Positions 22,716-32,862 of a stretch of 64,000 nt of DNA are shown here, piece by piece. The stretch is from Perilla frutescens. Lineage: Eukaryota > Streptophyta > Magnoliopsida > Lamiales > Lamiaceae. Every line of letters starts with the position of its first letter. The stretch's first letter is position 1. A program made the position numbers and the translations under genes. The stretch is from contig BRKX01000009.1 of the NCBI GenBank assembly GCA_026008535.1, positions 44,389,001 to 44,453,000 on the forward strand, in the 5' to 3' direction. Under the pieces are notes generated by a model. That model ran no database searches, had not been told where the DNA came from, and saw only the letters and a list, made by a program, of their open reading frames with translations.

Positions 22716-24789
22716 TTAATTTTTTTTTAGTATAAAATCTGTAAAATCAATAATTAATAAAATAATTACATTAAATCTGTAAATATTAATTAACGATCCA
22801 AAAAATAATATATTTCAATACAGAAACATCCAAAATACAATATATTTTGATACAAAATAATCCAAAGTACAATATCTTAAGACAATTTATCTAATTAAAA
22901 ATATCACATACTTTGATCCATTATGACATATTTAATGTTCAATTACAAAAAGTACGTATACTTCTCGATCTTGTCATCATCACCCAAGCACAACGCGACA
23001 TCAATTCAAGTTCAAAGATGACCATGTCCTAAGCCAGTCAACATCCTATCATGAATATTCAAACATCAATACTTAAAACAAACAAACAAACAAACAATAG
23101 CTTATCTAAATAAAAAATACCTTGCAAAGATCTTTCATAAATAATCAAGCACACAATTTGCCCATTCAACACGAACTTCATCAATCTCCTTCGCAGAATA
23201 TGATTCTTTTCTACGCTGTTAACGATATAAAATAGAATATATTGATAAAACTCGAGAAAACCAACAAGACCACAACTTGAGACCAGCTAGAGTTTCCATT
23301 AGACCTTAGTATTGGATATCTTCCCCACTCCAATATTTTTGTCCAACCACCAATGGAAAATTAAGATGGATACATCAAAGCTACAGTGGATTTACTTCTT
23401 TGTTGCCCACATTAGATTCAAAAGTACATATAATTATGCAAATCTTTGGTGGTGAAGTTACAAATCTCAATATGTCGGCTGGGAAAATGTTTCTGATTTA
23501 TTCAGTCATGTCTTAAGCAAAGATCTCCATGACCAAGGACTAAAGCAACTACTAACAGTTTTTAAAGTGCATCAATACGGAAGGCATGGTAATAATGGTT
23601 AAGGAGAATTGATAAATGCACCGGAGCTTTGTCCAATGAACTCTGTAGCTTTAACAAATTCTCCAATGTTTGTGAGTGCATTGAGTATGTCCTTGGAGTT
23701 GAATCATTACTGTTAGCAATATTTTTTCCAATATTTCTAGATTTAAAGAAATAAACAAAAGATCAACATTACCTGAACACTACCTCGATAATTTGAAAAA
23801 ATGATCACCCTGGAGTTTTTTGGATCTTTGGCTTCTGCATCAGAATTCCTTAACATAAATATGACTGCATTTTTTCCATGTATATCAAAATACTCAATTA
23901 AAGCAAACGTCCAAGGAACACAAAGCTCAACCAAGCAATTCTTGGCACATTATAGACAACATTCAATCTATCGTAGTGTGCTGTCTGAATTCTGATATCA
24001 CTAAAGGTTACAGGAATGAACTAGCTGAACATAGGTTTTCCCATTGCCAGGATAATAGGGTAAGGAAGCAGGATACTAGTCCCTAGACTGGACTTATTCA
24101 ATTCATATACAGGGTTGAATTAAGCTGAATCCTTTCCTTTTTTATAACTTTATTATAACATGGAAAAAATAACAATTTTAAGGAGTAGTATTATCAATGT
24201 TGCAAACCGGAAATAACATGTCATGGAGCAGCAAACTTCTGACACAATTTAACCTGTAGTGGACTTTAGTCATAGTAATAGGATGACCTCTGTAGACCAT
24301 ATAAGAAATAAATCCACATTAAAAACTTTCTAGAGCTCTCCCTATGCTTGGCATATATAGTTTTGTGTTCACCCTTTGAGGTACATCAACTGCAACATCA
24401 GTGTAAACAGTATCAGTTTATTCCAAGGAATAGGACAAGTGATTAGTTGGCAAGTTTTACCAAGCTAAGAGTTATACTGTACTCAAGTATGTGCTCCACT
24501 TACATGCAACTCAAAAAAGGAGTGATATTCATTTGTTAGGCTGTACTCAATTTTTTAGAGTTTAAAGTCAAAATCCAGCTTTCTTCACGCCAAATAAATA
24601 TTATTAGCCTAGTTTTCAATGTTTTACGTGTAATCAACATGAATTGGAGAAGTAGATTGTATAAGGGAATGAACCATAAAACTGATAAAATCAAAATTCT
24701 ATGAACATTTCCCTTGCTATATAATGAGTTTTCCCAGTCTGAAATATATAAACATATACTCAAGAACACAGGAAAGAATGAATGCATAC
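22716..24789. other. Spacer with only weak gene-like pieces
   Basis: No frame here is convincing. A 63-codon minus-strand frame at 23743-23934 and an open stretch near 23570-23710 may be neighbouring exons of one decayed gene (faintly RPA/OB-fold-like), but I cannot support an identity. If the CACTA terminus at 22255 marks an element's outer end, this would be its interior. Confidence 0.35.
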
Positions 24790-24882
24790 CTCTCGGGCTA
24801 CAACACAGTAGGAGTAGTTTCCCGAAGCACGATGTGCCTCATCAAACAAAATGTCACACCAGATGCTTCACCAAACACGAGC
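24790..24882 (-). pseudogene. FANCM-type helicase exon fragment (DEAH box), frameshifted
   Basis: A 93-base exon with intact splice signals: acceptor TTGTAG before 24882 and donor GTATGC after 24790. It reads GSCLVKHLV in one frame, then a one-base insertion (t at 24854) shifts it to ILFDEAHRASGNYSYCVVARE. This matches the Walker B/DEAH region of plant FANCM DNA-repair helicases as I recall it (DEAHRA-GNYSYCV-RE). Flanking exons were not recognised, apart from a doubtful TTGATG-start after an AG acceptor near 24386. It is a gene fragment or a relic of a decayed gene, not a working helicase. Confidence 0.7.
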
Positions 24883-25746
24883 CTACAACAAAAATTATTG
24901 AAGAACTTTTGAATTGAAGAAGCATACTAATATATTATATAAAAGAAAAGCAGATAAAATTCCTTATAATTCCCAATTCTTTTAGAAAGACATCCGCATA
25001 GCCAACAGATAAAAAGAATGCAAATCTGGAATATTTATTTAAGGGCATTTAAATCATAACATGTTTAATTCACTATTTTGCCACAAAATGTTCACAAAGC
25101 AAGAAGAATGGAAAATTAGGGTTTAGCAAAACCATAATTTCTCGCTGCACAATTTGCTTAAATATATCGTGAACCATGAAAATTTTTTGTAATGCAAATT
25201 GACAGCAAGTGCTACTGTCAGGAGAAATTTTTAATCAAAAATTGTTCAGCTAATGCTAGTATTTTTTTAAAGCTTTGGAAGACTTAAAAATACTATAAAA
25301 TCAAAGCAACTTCTAAATGACTGTCCTAATACTAGAATATTCTCTATAGGAAGCATTTTTCCTCTTAAATTTACTCATCCTATACTTATACTTTTACAGT
25401 AATATTATATTTCTAAACATACAACATAAGTACGTAATTTGTCATAATTTTCAAAGCTTGACAACTTAAAACCATAATGAATAATATCAGGCTCATAAGT
25501 GATATGGTAGAAATCAAAATCCATTAAAAAATTATAATTACACAAAATGAGTAATTACAGGTGAACAAAATCACCATATTTTCAGAAAAAAATAAAATAA
25601 AATTGGAACATGCCCAACTTCGTAAACTATGCGTAGATTCATTTCAGAATTTATAGCAATGGTGTCTCACTAAGAATAAGGTAAATCTTTCTAAGTTAAA
25701 GTTACTCATGACAGGGCACCTTCACAGATTCACATTTTAACATGAC
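24883..25746. other. AT-rich, intron-like spacer
   Basis: No coding potential or repeat structure recognised. It may be intron sequence of the decayed minus-strand gene whose exon lies at 24790-24882. Confidence 0.4.
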
Positions 25747-25751
25747 ATAAC

Positions 25752-26040
25752 TGTTGAAGAGTAATTTGCAATCATCTAGATTCACATCACCATGAAAGTC
25801 AATATTGATTGTGTTCTAGGAAATTTGAACAGTCCTCTAGTAAATGTTGTTCCTCATTTATTAAGATTCATATGTATCTATATATTCATGCATCTTCTAA
25901 GTTGTATTCATCTACTATAAATACCCATGTATGTAGATAGATCATATATAACATAAAATATCAATTAAATCAAGGCAAGAGCTGTAGCTTTGTCGTACTT
26001 ATCCTACTCTCCAAAATAGCTTCACTCAAAATATCCAACA
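25752..26040 (+). repeat. 5' LTR of copia element
   Basis: It starts TGTTGAAGAGTAATTTGCAA, ends ATATCCAACA, and is preceded by ATAAC. A TATAAATA promoter box is visible at about 25916-25923. Confidence 0.93.
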
Positions 26041-26044
26041 GATT

Positions 26045-26056
26045 TGGTATCAGAGC
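26045..26056 (+). promoter_or_regulatory. Primer-binding site (initiator tRNA-Met type)
   Basis: TGGTATCAGAGC lies four bases after the 5' LTR. It is the standard complement to the 3' end of initiator tRNA-Met used by plant copia elements. It also overlaps one arm of the inverted homology (26049-26077) that borders the inverted gag segment. Confidence 0.9.
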
Positions 26057-26057
26057 G

Positions 26058-26935
26058 ATTAAGAATTTGACATCTAGTGCATTTCCACCAACAATCTTTT
26101 GATTCATGCCCAGATTTATGACAGACAAAGCATTCCGAGTCAGAGTTACTCGATTTTTGTTCTGATCTGAAATCTTTCCTTCCTCTCCCTCTGCCTCCAT
26201 TTGGAGAATTTCTTCCACGACCTCTGTTTGGGAATTGACCACGAGATGAGCCTCCACGACCTTGCTGAAAAGGCTTTTTTAAATATTTGTTTTTGCTTGA
26301 AATGCTTGCTCCAGAGGTTGATTGTTATATTTGCTTACTCTCTGCTCGTGTGCTTCTAAAGATCCCATAAGTTCATATTGAGTGAGCTTACTGAGATCTT
26401 TAGTCTCGGTGATAACAACAACAATATGCTCAAATTTTTGAGGAAGACTCCTCAAAATTTTCTCCACGACTTTCTTCTCTAGAGCATTATCGCCGCAACT
26501 TTTAATTTGATTGATAATCTCTGTAACTCTAGAGAAAAAATCCTTCACGAGCTCATTTTCTTTCATTGACAAGTTGTCAAATTGACTCCATAAGGAATGT
26601 AGCCTAATGGTAATCACTTTTTCACATCCTTGAAATTCTATTTTTAGAGTTTCCCATGCTTCTTTCGCCTTTTTTAAACAAGAAATTCTAGGATAGATGG
26701 TTTTACTTACACCTTGTTGAATGATCCTTAATGCTGTTGCATTCTTCTTCACATCCTCTTTGTAGTCCTTGAATTTTTGTTGATCTGGTGAATCGTCATA
26801 GCCTTCGTCAACTATATCCTATAGATCTTGAGAAAAGAAGATGGTCTCCATTTGAGAACTCCAATAATCGTAGTGTTCACCATCGAAGATTGGAATCTGA
26901 CTTGATGTGTATGAAAAAATAGAATTTGCAGTCAT
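26058..26935 (-). pseudogene. copia gag, in inverted orientation
   Basis: The gag of the surrounding plus-strand element reads backwards. On the minus strand an ATG at 26935 starts a typical gag (SSQIPIFDGEHYDYW...), followed by the UBN2-type capsid-like region (about 26750-26280), an RGG-rich stretch and a CX2CX4HX4C zinc knuckle (CFVCHKSGHESKDC, about 26132-26091). It breaks at a TAG at 26819-26821 and by a frame change near 26280. Its last codons run into the primer-site region; the remaining gag tail (NHSDQDC...) is found on the plus strand from about 26970, joined to protease. So one gag is split by an inversion whose ends lie in a 28-base inverted homology. Confidence 0.9.
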
Positions 26936-26969
26936 GATGATAATAAACCTACGTTCTAGATACCAAATC

Positions 26970-29900
26970 TTAATCACTCTGATCAAGATTGTTAGTTCAA
27001 AAAGAATCAAGATAGTGGTGAAAAAAAGAAAGCTGCTAATTTTACGGCAGAAGAGGATTTTACGACGGAGGGTGAAGAAAATAAATTGTTCCTCTCTATT
27101 ATGGATGTTGGAAAAACTGGTCCAACATGGTTTTTGGATAGTGGATGTAGCAACCATCTTACTGGAAATCAAAAGGAGTTTCAGAAACTTGAAAGTTATG
27201 CCTCTCATGTAGAACTTGGCGATGGGAAGCATGTAAAAATTGAAGGAAAAGAAAAAGTTGATGTGCACACCAACAAAGGTAAAAAGCTCATCCAAGTCGT
27301 CCATTACTCTCCTCATATTTCCCAAAATCTCTTGAGTGTTGGACAAATGATGAAAAATGGCTATAAGTTGATTTTTGATGATGAAAAATGTGAGATTGTT
27401 GATAAGAAAACTGGAGATCAAGTTGCTGTCGTGAAGATGACTTTGAATAATCTATTCCCTCTCAACATGAAAACTTATGTTGCTTGGAAGAGTGCGACTC
27501 CAAAAGACACCCATCTATGGCACTTAAGATTTGGCCATCTGAACTTCAAAGGTCTACAATTATTGTAGCAGAAAAGTATGGTTGTTGGACTACCAGAAAT
27601 TAAAAATAATGAAGATGTGTGTGAAGGATGCATTTACGGGAAAATACATCGTCTTCCATTTCCAAAAACAGCCTGGAGAGCTAATGCACCTTTTGAATTG
27701 GTGCATTCAGACATATGCGGTTCAACAAGAACACCTTCGTTGGCAAATAAAAGATTTTTTCTACTCTTTGTTGATGACTTTACAAGGATGACTTGGGTCT
27801 ATATCATCGAACAGAAATCAGAAGCTTTCACAAAGTTTTTACATTTTAAATCCTTTGTAGAGAAGCAAAGTGGGCATGAGATTAAATGTCTTCGGACTGA
27901 TCGAGGTGGAGAGTTCATTTACAAGCTTTTTATGAACTACTGCAAAGATCAAAGAATCAAGAGGCAACTCACGGTTCGACATATGCCGCAACAAAACGAT
28001 GTGGCTGAAAGAAAAAATCGCACCATTGAAGAAATGGCTAGGAGCATGTTGAAAGGCAAGGGCCTTCTAAACAAATTTTGGGCTAAAGCCGTAAGTACTG
28101 TTGTCCATATTCTTAATCGTTCTCCTACAAAGGCGGTTCGGAATAAGACACATTTTGAAGCTTGGCATGGAAGAAAACCCGTTGTAAGTCAACTTAAAAT
28201 TTTTGGCTGCATTGCATATGCTCTTATTCCTCCTCAAAAGAGAGAAAAGTTCGATGAAAAGGGTGAAAAACTTGTTTTCATTGGTTACAGTGATGAAACA
28301 AAAGGTTTTCGCCTCTTTAATCCAGTAACTAACAATTTGGTGATCTCCAGAGATGTTATTTTTGATGAAAGTGCAACATGGAATTTTGAAAATCGGAATG
28401 ATGTACAGACTGCTATTGAATCTGTACCACCGATGGTGAATCAACAAGCTACTGATCAGAATAGTAGCAATGCACATGAAGAGGATTCTGATTTAGACTT
28501 AGAAAATCAGCCGAAGAAGTTTCGCTCTTTGGAAGAAATTTATGCTTCATGTAGTTTTGCATTTTTTGCTGGAGAACCTATGAGTTTTGAAGAAGCATTA
28601 AAAGAAGATGAATGGAGAAAAGCAATGGACGATGAGATGAGAAGTATTGAAAAAAATGCAACATGGAAATTAATGGATCTTCCACCCGAAAAAGAGGCCA
28701 TTGGTTTGAAATGGGTGTTTAAGACCAAGTACAATGAAGATGGAAGTGTTCAGAAGCATAAGGCAAGATTGGTTGCAAAGGGCTATTCTCAACAGCCCGG
28801 TGTGGATTTTACTGAAACTTTTGCGCCGGTCGCAAGAATGGAGACGATCAGAACTGTTCTTGCTATCGCCGCCCAAATGGAGCTCCAAGTATTTCAACTA
28901 GATGTCAAATCAGCATTCTTAAATGGAGAATTAGAAGATGAGGTTTATGTCAAGCAACCTCAAGGGTATGGAGTAAAAGGAAAGGAAGGAAAAGTCTACA
29001 AATTGCAAAAGGCTCTTTACGGCTTAAAACAAGCCCCGAGAGCGTGGAACAACAACATTGATGCTTATTTTGTGAAGAATGGATTTGTGAAAAGTCCATC
29101 TGAACCATCGCTTTATGTGAGGAAAACTGAAAATGATTTCTTGATGGTTTATCTTTATGTTGATGATTTGATTTATACCGGAACTAATGAGTCGATGGTA
29201 AAGTTGTTCAAGGAGGCGATGATGAAAGAATATGAGATGACTGATCTTGGACTGATGAAATATTTTCTTAAAATTCAAGTGAAACAGAATAAAGGGCTGA
29301 TCTTTATCTCTCAAGAAAAATATATTTCCGATTTGCTGAAAAAATTTCGAATGGAAGACTGCAAGTCAGTTGCAACTCCTATGGCTCTGAATGAAAAACT
29401 GAAGCAAGAAGATGGAGCAGAAAAATCAGATCCTAATCTCTATCGAAGTCTTGTCGGCTCCTTGATTTATTTAACCAACACAAGGCCTGACATTGTATAC
29501 TGTGTGAGTTTGATTTCCAGGTTCATGAGTAATCCAAGCAAGATCCATTTTGGTGCAGCAAAAAGAATACTTCGTTATCTCTAAGGAACGAAGAGCTTTG
29601 GAATCAAATACGAGAAGGAAGAAAGCAGCAAGTTAGTTGGCTTCATAGACAGTGATTGGGCTGGAAGTCAAGATGATAGAAGAAGTACTTCAGCCTACAT
29701 ATTTTGCATTGGTTCTAAACCAATCTCGTGGAGTTCAAAGAAGCAGAATTCAGTTGCATTGTCATCGTCAGAGGCTGAATACATTTATGCAAATGAAGCT
29801 TCTCGAGAAGCAGTCTGGTTGAGAAGAATTCTGAAAATTTTACAGCAAAATGTTTTTGAACCAACAACAATTTTCTGCGCCAATCAGTCAGCAATCTCGA

Positions 29901-30097
29901 TGACAAAGAATCCAGTTTTCCATGGAAGATCAAAGCATATCGAGCTGCGACACCATTATATTCAAGACATTGTTCAAAAGAAGAAGATTTTGTTGGAGTA
30001 TGTCAAGACTACTGAACAACCAGTTGATATTCTTACCAAGGCTGTCAGCATCGAAAAACTTCGGCAGTTTATGAAGGTTTTGAAGATTACAAATTAA
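26970..30097 (+). pseudogene. copia gag tail and pol (protease, integrase, RT, RNase H), three in-frame stops
   Basis: One plus-strand frame runs from the gag tail to the stop at 30095-30097 with no frameshift. Protease has WFLDSGCSNHLTG (about 27131-27169). The integrase core has HSDICG, LRTDRGGEF and DVAERKNRT. Reverse transcriptase carries YLYVDDLIYTG (about 29150-29182). RNase H includes SSSEAEYI and KHIELRHHYI. Stops interrupt it at 26998-27000 (TAG, Trp expected), 27566-27568 (TAG) and 29582-29584 (TAA, Gln expected). Apart from these, pol is intact, in keeping with the similar LTRs. It could not yield a complete polyprotein because of the stops and the inverted gag. Confidence 0.93.
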
Positions 30098-30104
30098 GAA
30101 GGGG
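30096..30104 (+). promoter_or_regulatory. Polypurine tract
   Basis: AAGAAGGGG directly precedes the TG of the 3' LTR and overlaps the end of the pol stop codon. Confidence 0.8.
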
Positions 30105-30390
30105 TGTTGAAGAGTAATTTGCAATCATGTAGATTCACATCACCATGAAAGTCATTGATTGCGTTCTAGGAAATTGGAACAGTCCTCTAGTAAATGTTGT
30201 TCCTCATTTATTAAGATTCATATGTATCTATATATTCATGCATCTCCTAAGTTGTATTCATCTACTATAAATACCCATGTATGTAGATGGATCATATATA
30301 ACATAAAATATCAATTAAATCAAGGCAAGAGCTGTAGCTTTGTCGTACTTATCCTACTCTCCAAAATAGCTTCACTCAACATATCCAACA
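30105..30390 (+). repeat. 3' LTR of copia element
   Basis: Near-identical to 25752-26040. It is followed by the target duplication ATAAC at 30391-30395. Confidence 0.93.
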
Positions 30391-30434
30391 ATAACATGGT
30401 AAAAAAAAAAGAAAAAGAAAAAAGATGATCTTAC

Positions 30435-30660
30435 TCCAGTTTCTTCTTTCACTTCTCTAACTGCAGCATTGCATATATCTTCACCCAGTAATCACACATG
30501 GTGTAACTGCAAAAGCTAAGCAGTTATTCTTTATTTGATGATTTTTATGAAGTCATAGCAACAAAGCTATAAGCTCGACCTACCTTATCAACAACTCCCG
30601 TAGGGAACTTCTACACGCCAGTTCTGCGGAAACCTCCACTCTTCCTTGAACTACCAGCAC
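30435..30660 (-). pseudogene. Nudix hydrolase, two-exon fragment, broken
   Basis: Two decayed exons of a plant Nudix hydrolase (NUDT2/6/10-like ADP-ribose/NADH pyrophosphatase by motif memory). Exon 30660-30584 encodes VLVVQ, then after a frame change SGGFRRTGV, a stop, and KFPTGVVDK; the TAG at 30613-30611 stands where relatives have Trp. Exon 30486-30435 encodes GEDICNAAVREVKEETG, the Nudix box (G-x5-E-x7-REVKEETG). Donor sites GTAGGT and GTAAGA remain, but the AG acceptor expected just before the Nudix box reads ACTG, so splicing would fail there. The rest of the gene was not found; the copia element at 25752-30390 lies 40 bases downstream. Confidence 0.8.
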
Positions 30661-30894
30661 CTGTACAGAAATTTCCAGATATAATGGCTTTTCCTTTGCA
30701 TTTTTATGGTGTCACAAGAATGATCAATCAGCTGTACTCTGCTTGTTTCAAGAGGGTTCATTGAAAAACGACATTAAGGAATTATCTTTAAATCAGACGA
30801 GCAATTACTAAACATAAGAAGATCTTTGTGTAGACCATGATGTCAATTACTAAACATTAAGGAAAATTCTGATATGATGAAAGCAGCAGCACCA

Positions 30895-31050
30895 GCAACA
30901 GCTGGGAGTATTACTGGAAAAAAAGGGTGAGAAGAAAGTGAGGAAGCCCAGATTTGTGTTTTAGATAAGAAGCCAAGTTGATATTCTTGATAATGGTAAT
31001 CGATGGCAAAAGTATGGCCAGAAAGCATTCAAGAACAACAAATTTCTTAG
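30895..31050 (+). pseudogene. WRKY transcription factor, partial exon, decayed
   Basis: The plus strand encodes KKGEKKVRKPRFVF, a TAG at 30962-30964, then RSQVDILDNGNRWQKYGQKA and FKNNKFLR up to a GT donor at 31051. This is the first half of a WRKY domain of the WRKY75-like group; the hallmark WRKYGQK reads WQKYGQK (31004-31024), and the intron falls after the Arg, as in WRKY genes. The stop fits CAG to TAG and the Trp-Gln change fits CGG to CAG. The second half with the zinc-binding Cys and His was not found downstream. Confidence 0.8.
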
Positions 31051-31103
31051 GTACGCACACACACTACACACATGTTAATTAATTTTCCGTCATTTCTTTC
31101 TTC

Positions 31104-31139
<36 letters not shown>

Positions 31140-31453
31140 TCTATTATGAAAAATCACTAATCCTAGCTAGCTTATAAGTCTGTACTGAAAAGATTAATAA
31201 ATTATTATTGTAAGTACTAGCTACTTAAACTCATAAATAAAGAAACTTGAATTACCATTAATTCTACATGGAGAGACATCGAACAAACAGACATGTAAGA
31301 AAATGATTAGGATTGAAACAAGTGTAGGTATTTTGGCACGATACATACATATATCCTTAGATTCCGTAACACCATTTTTTCTATATATATACCAATTACC
31401 AATTAAATGCCTCATGCTAGTCCTAGATCATGTAATAAATAAACTAGCTATAC

Positions 31454-31484
<31 letters not shown>

Positions 31485-32056
31485 CGCACCGACAATAGTG
31501 GTGAGAAGGAGAAGAGGTTACTCTAAAGAACACCAATACCGACAGACAAAATCGACTAAAATAGCGTAGCCTTCATAAACACAACCATCCTCCATTTTCA
31601 CAACTACACCGTTCCTCTATTACTGCACCTTCCTAAATGCGTACATTTATTCAAAAATCCCCAATGAGAAGAACAAGAAAACACCGACGAAAGCAAGCAT
31701 GAAGTAGAATAAAAAAATAGTGAGTTTTGGGGAAAACTTGGATTTGGTGATGAAATACACGAAAACCAGATAGGGAAAGAGAGAGAAAACAAAGATTTAC
31801 GATACTATGCTCTCTGAATCAATGCTTGGTGCCCATGGATGCACGAGCAACAAGAAGCCGTTCTTCAGCTGGTTTGAGAAGTAAATCTACATAGGGTTTA
31901 TGACATCTGCAACTCAACGCCAAAAATAAGAATTGAAACAATAACAAAGGTCTTCCAAGATTGGCTTGACAATTTTCAGAGAAGAAAGTGGCTTCTATCT
32001 TTGAGAGAAGAAGAGAGTTCCACGGCGGGAAGAAGAAGACGGAAGCTCTTTCTGTG
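31051..32056. other. Spacer with microsatellites, no clear gene
   Basis: It contains an (AT)n array (31109-31136) and an (AG)n array (about 31455-31484). A short minus-strand open stretch near 31790-31900 looks gene-like but I could not identify it. The start may be intron sequence of the decayed WRKY fragment. Confidence 0.4.
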
Positions 32057-32479
32057 AATTGGGCTAGAGATGCCCATGGTTCCGGTTCCGGTTAGAAACC
32101 GCCGGTTAGGCAGTTCCGGAAGGCCGGAACCGGAACCGCACTGTGCTCCCACGGTTGCCGGTTACAGTTTGGTAATTGGAACCGTTGGTTTTGAACAAGG
32201 CCGGTTTTCGCCGGTTACCGGCAGTTATCCGGTTAACCACCGATTTCCCGGTTTTTTTCTCTCCGAACTCGAATTGACGATTGGACGAACTACTACTAAG
32301 TACTAAATCGATAAAATTACTAATTACAAGTTAAAAACTAAGAAGTATGACAAAACACAAGTTTATTTGAATTTTGATATTATTATATAATTTTATAATT
32401 TATATCTTACAATTTACAAGTTATAACTTACAAGTTACAAGAATATTGAGAATACAATTTAATTTATCAAATTACAAAT

Positions 32480-32730
32480 TGTAAATTAATCAAACTATGA
32501 AAATATGAAATTACAATTTATAAATTTACAAATTACAAATAACAAGTTATAAAATACAAATTGTAAATTAATCAAAATATGAAAATATGAAATTACAATT
32601 TACAAATTTATAAATTACAAATAACAAGTTACAAAATACAAATTGTAAATTAATCAAACTATGAAAATATGAAATTACAATTTACAAATTTACACTTTAC
32701 AAATTACAAGTTACAATTTGAGCTAATTTA
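32480..32730. repeat. 82-bp AT-rich tandem repeat in hAT element
   Basis: The marker ATTAATCAAA recurs at 32485, 32567 and 32649, an exact period of 82 bases, with units made of TTACAAATTACAAATAACAA-like sequence. It lies between the left subterminal region and the transposase 3' end. Confidence 0.85.
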
Positions 32731-32862
32731 GAATTTAGGAATTAGGGGGGAAAAAGAAATAATTGAAATTTGGGCTTGCACTTCATATGAAGCTGCCTAC
32801 GTATCCCTTACCTTGGAATCAAAGCCCTCGTAGTTCATTTTACCTTTTTTTCCTTAGCGAGT

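Larger units (their letters stand above)
25752..30390 (+). mobile_element. Ty1/copia retrotransposon with internally inverted gag
   Basis: Complete element: LTRs 25752-26040 and 30105-30390 (TG...CA), target duplication ATAAC at 25747-25751 and 30391-30395, initiator-Met primer site at 26045-26056 and polypurine tract at 30096-30104. I count six substitutions and one 3-bp indel between the LTRs (about 98% identical), so insertion was fairly recent. Protease, integrase, reverse transcriptase and RNase H run on the plus strand, but gag lies on the minus strand: the segment of about 26058-26975 is inverted. Confidence 0.95.

Noticed and set aside
23743..23934. Minus-strand frame with faint RPA/OB-fold look (GKNAVIFMLRN)
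   Set aside because: One short weak match and no supporting exon frame; could not be told from chance.
24236..24390. Second FANCM exon candidate after an AG acceptor
   Set aside because: Only the first few bases (TTGATG...TACCT) look right; the rest does not match the family.
31790..31910. Minus-strand open stretch with LLLKPAEERLLVARASMG
   Set aside because: Looks gene-like but I could not assign it to a family, and it is too short to support.
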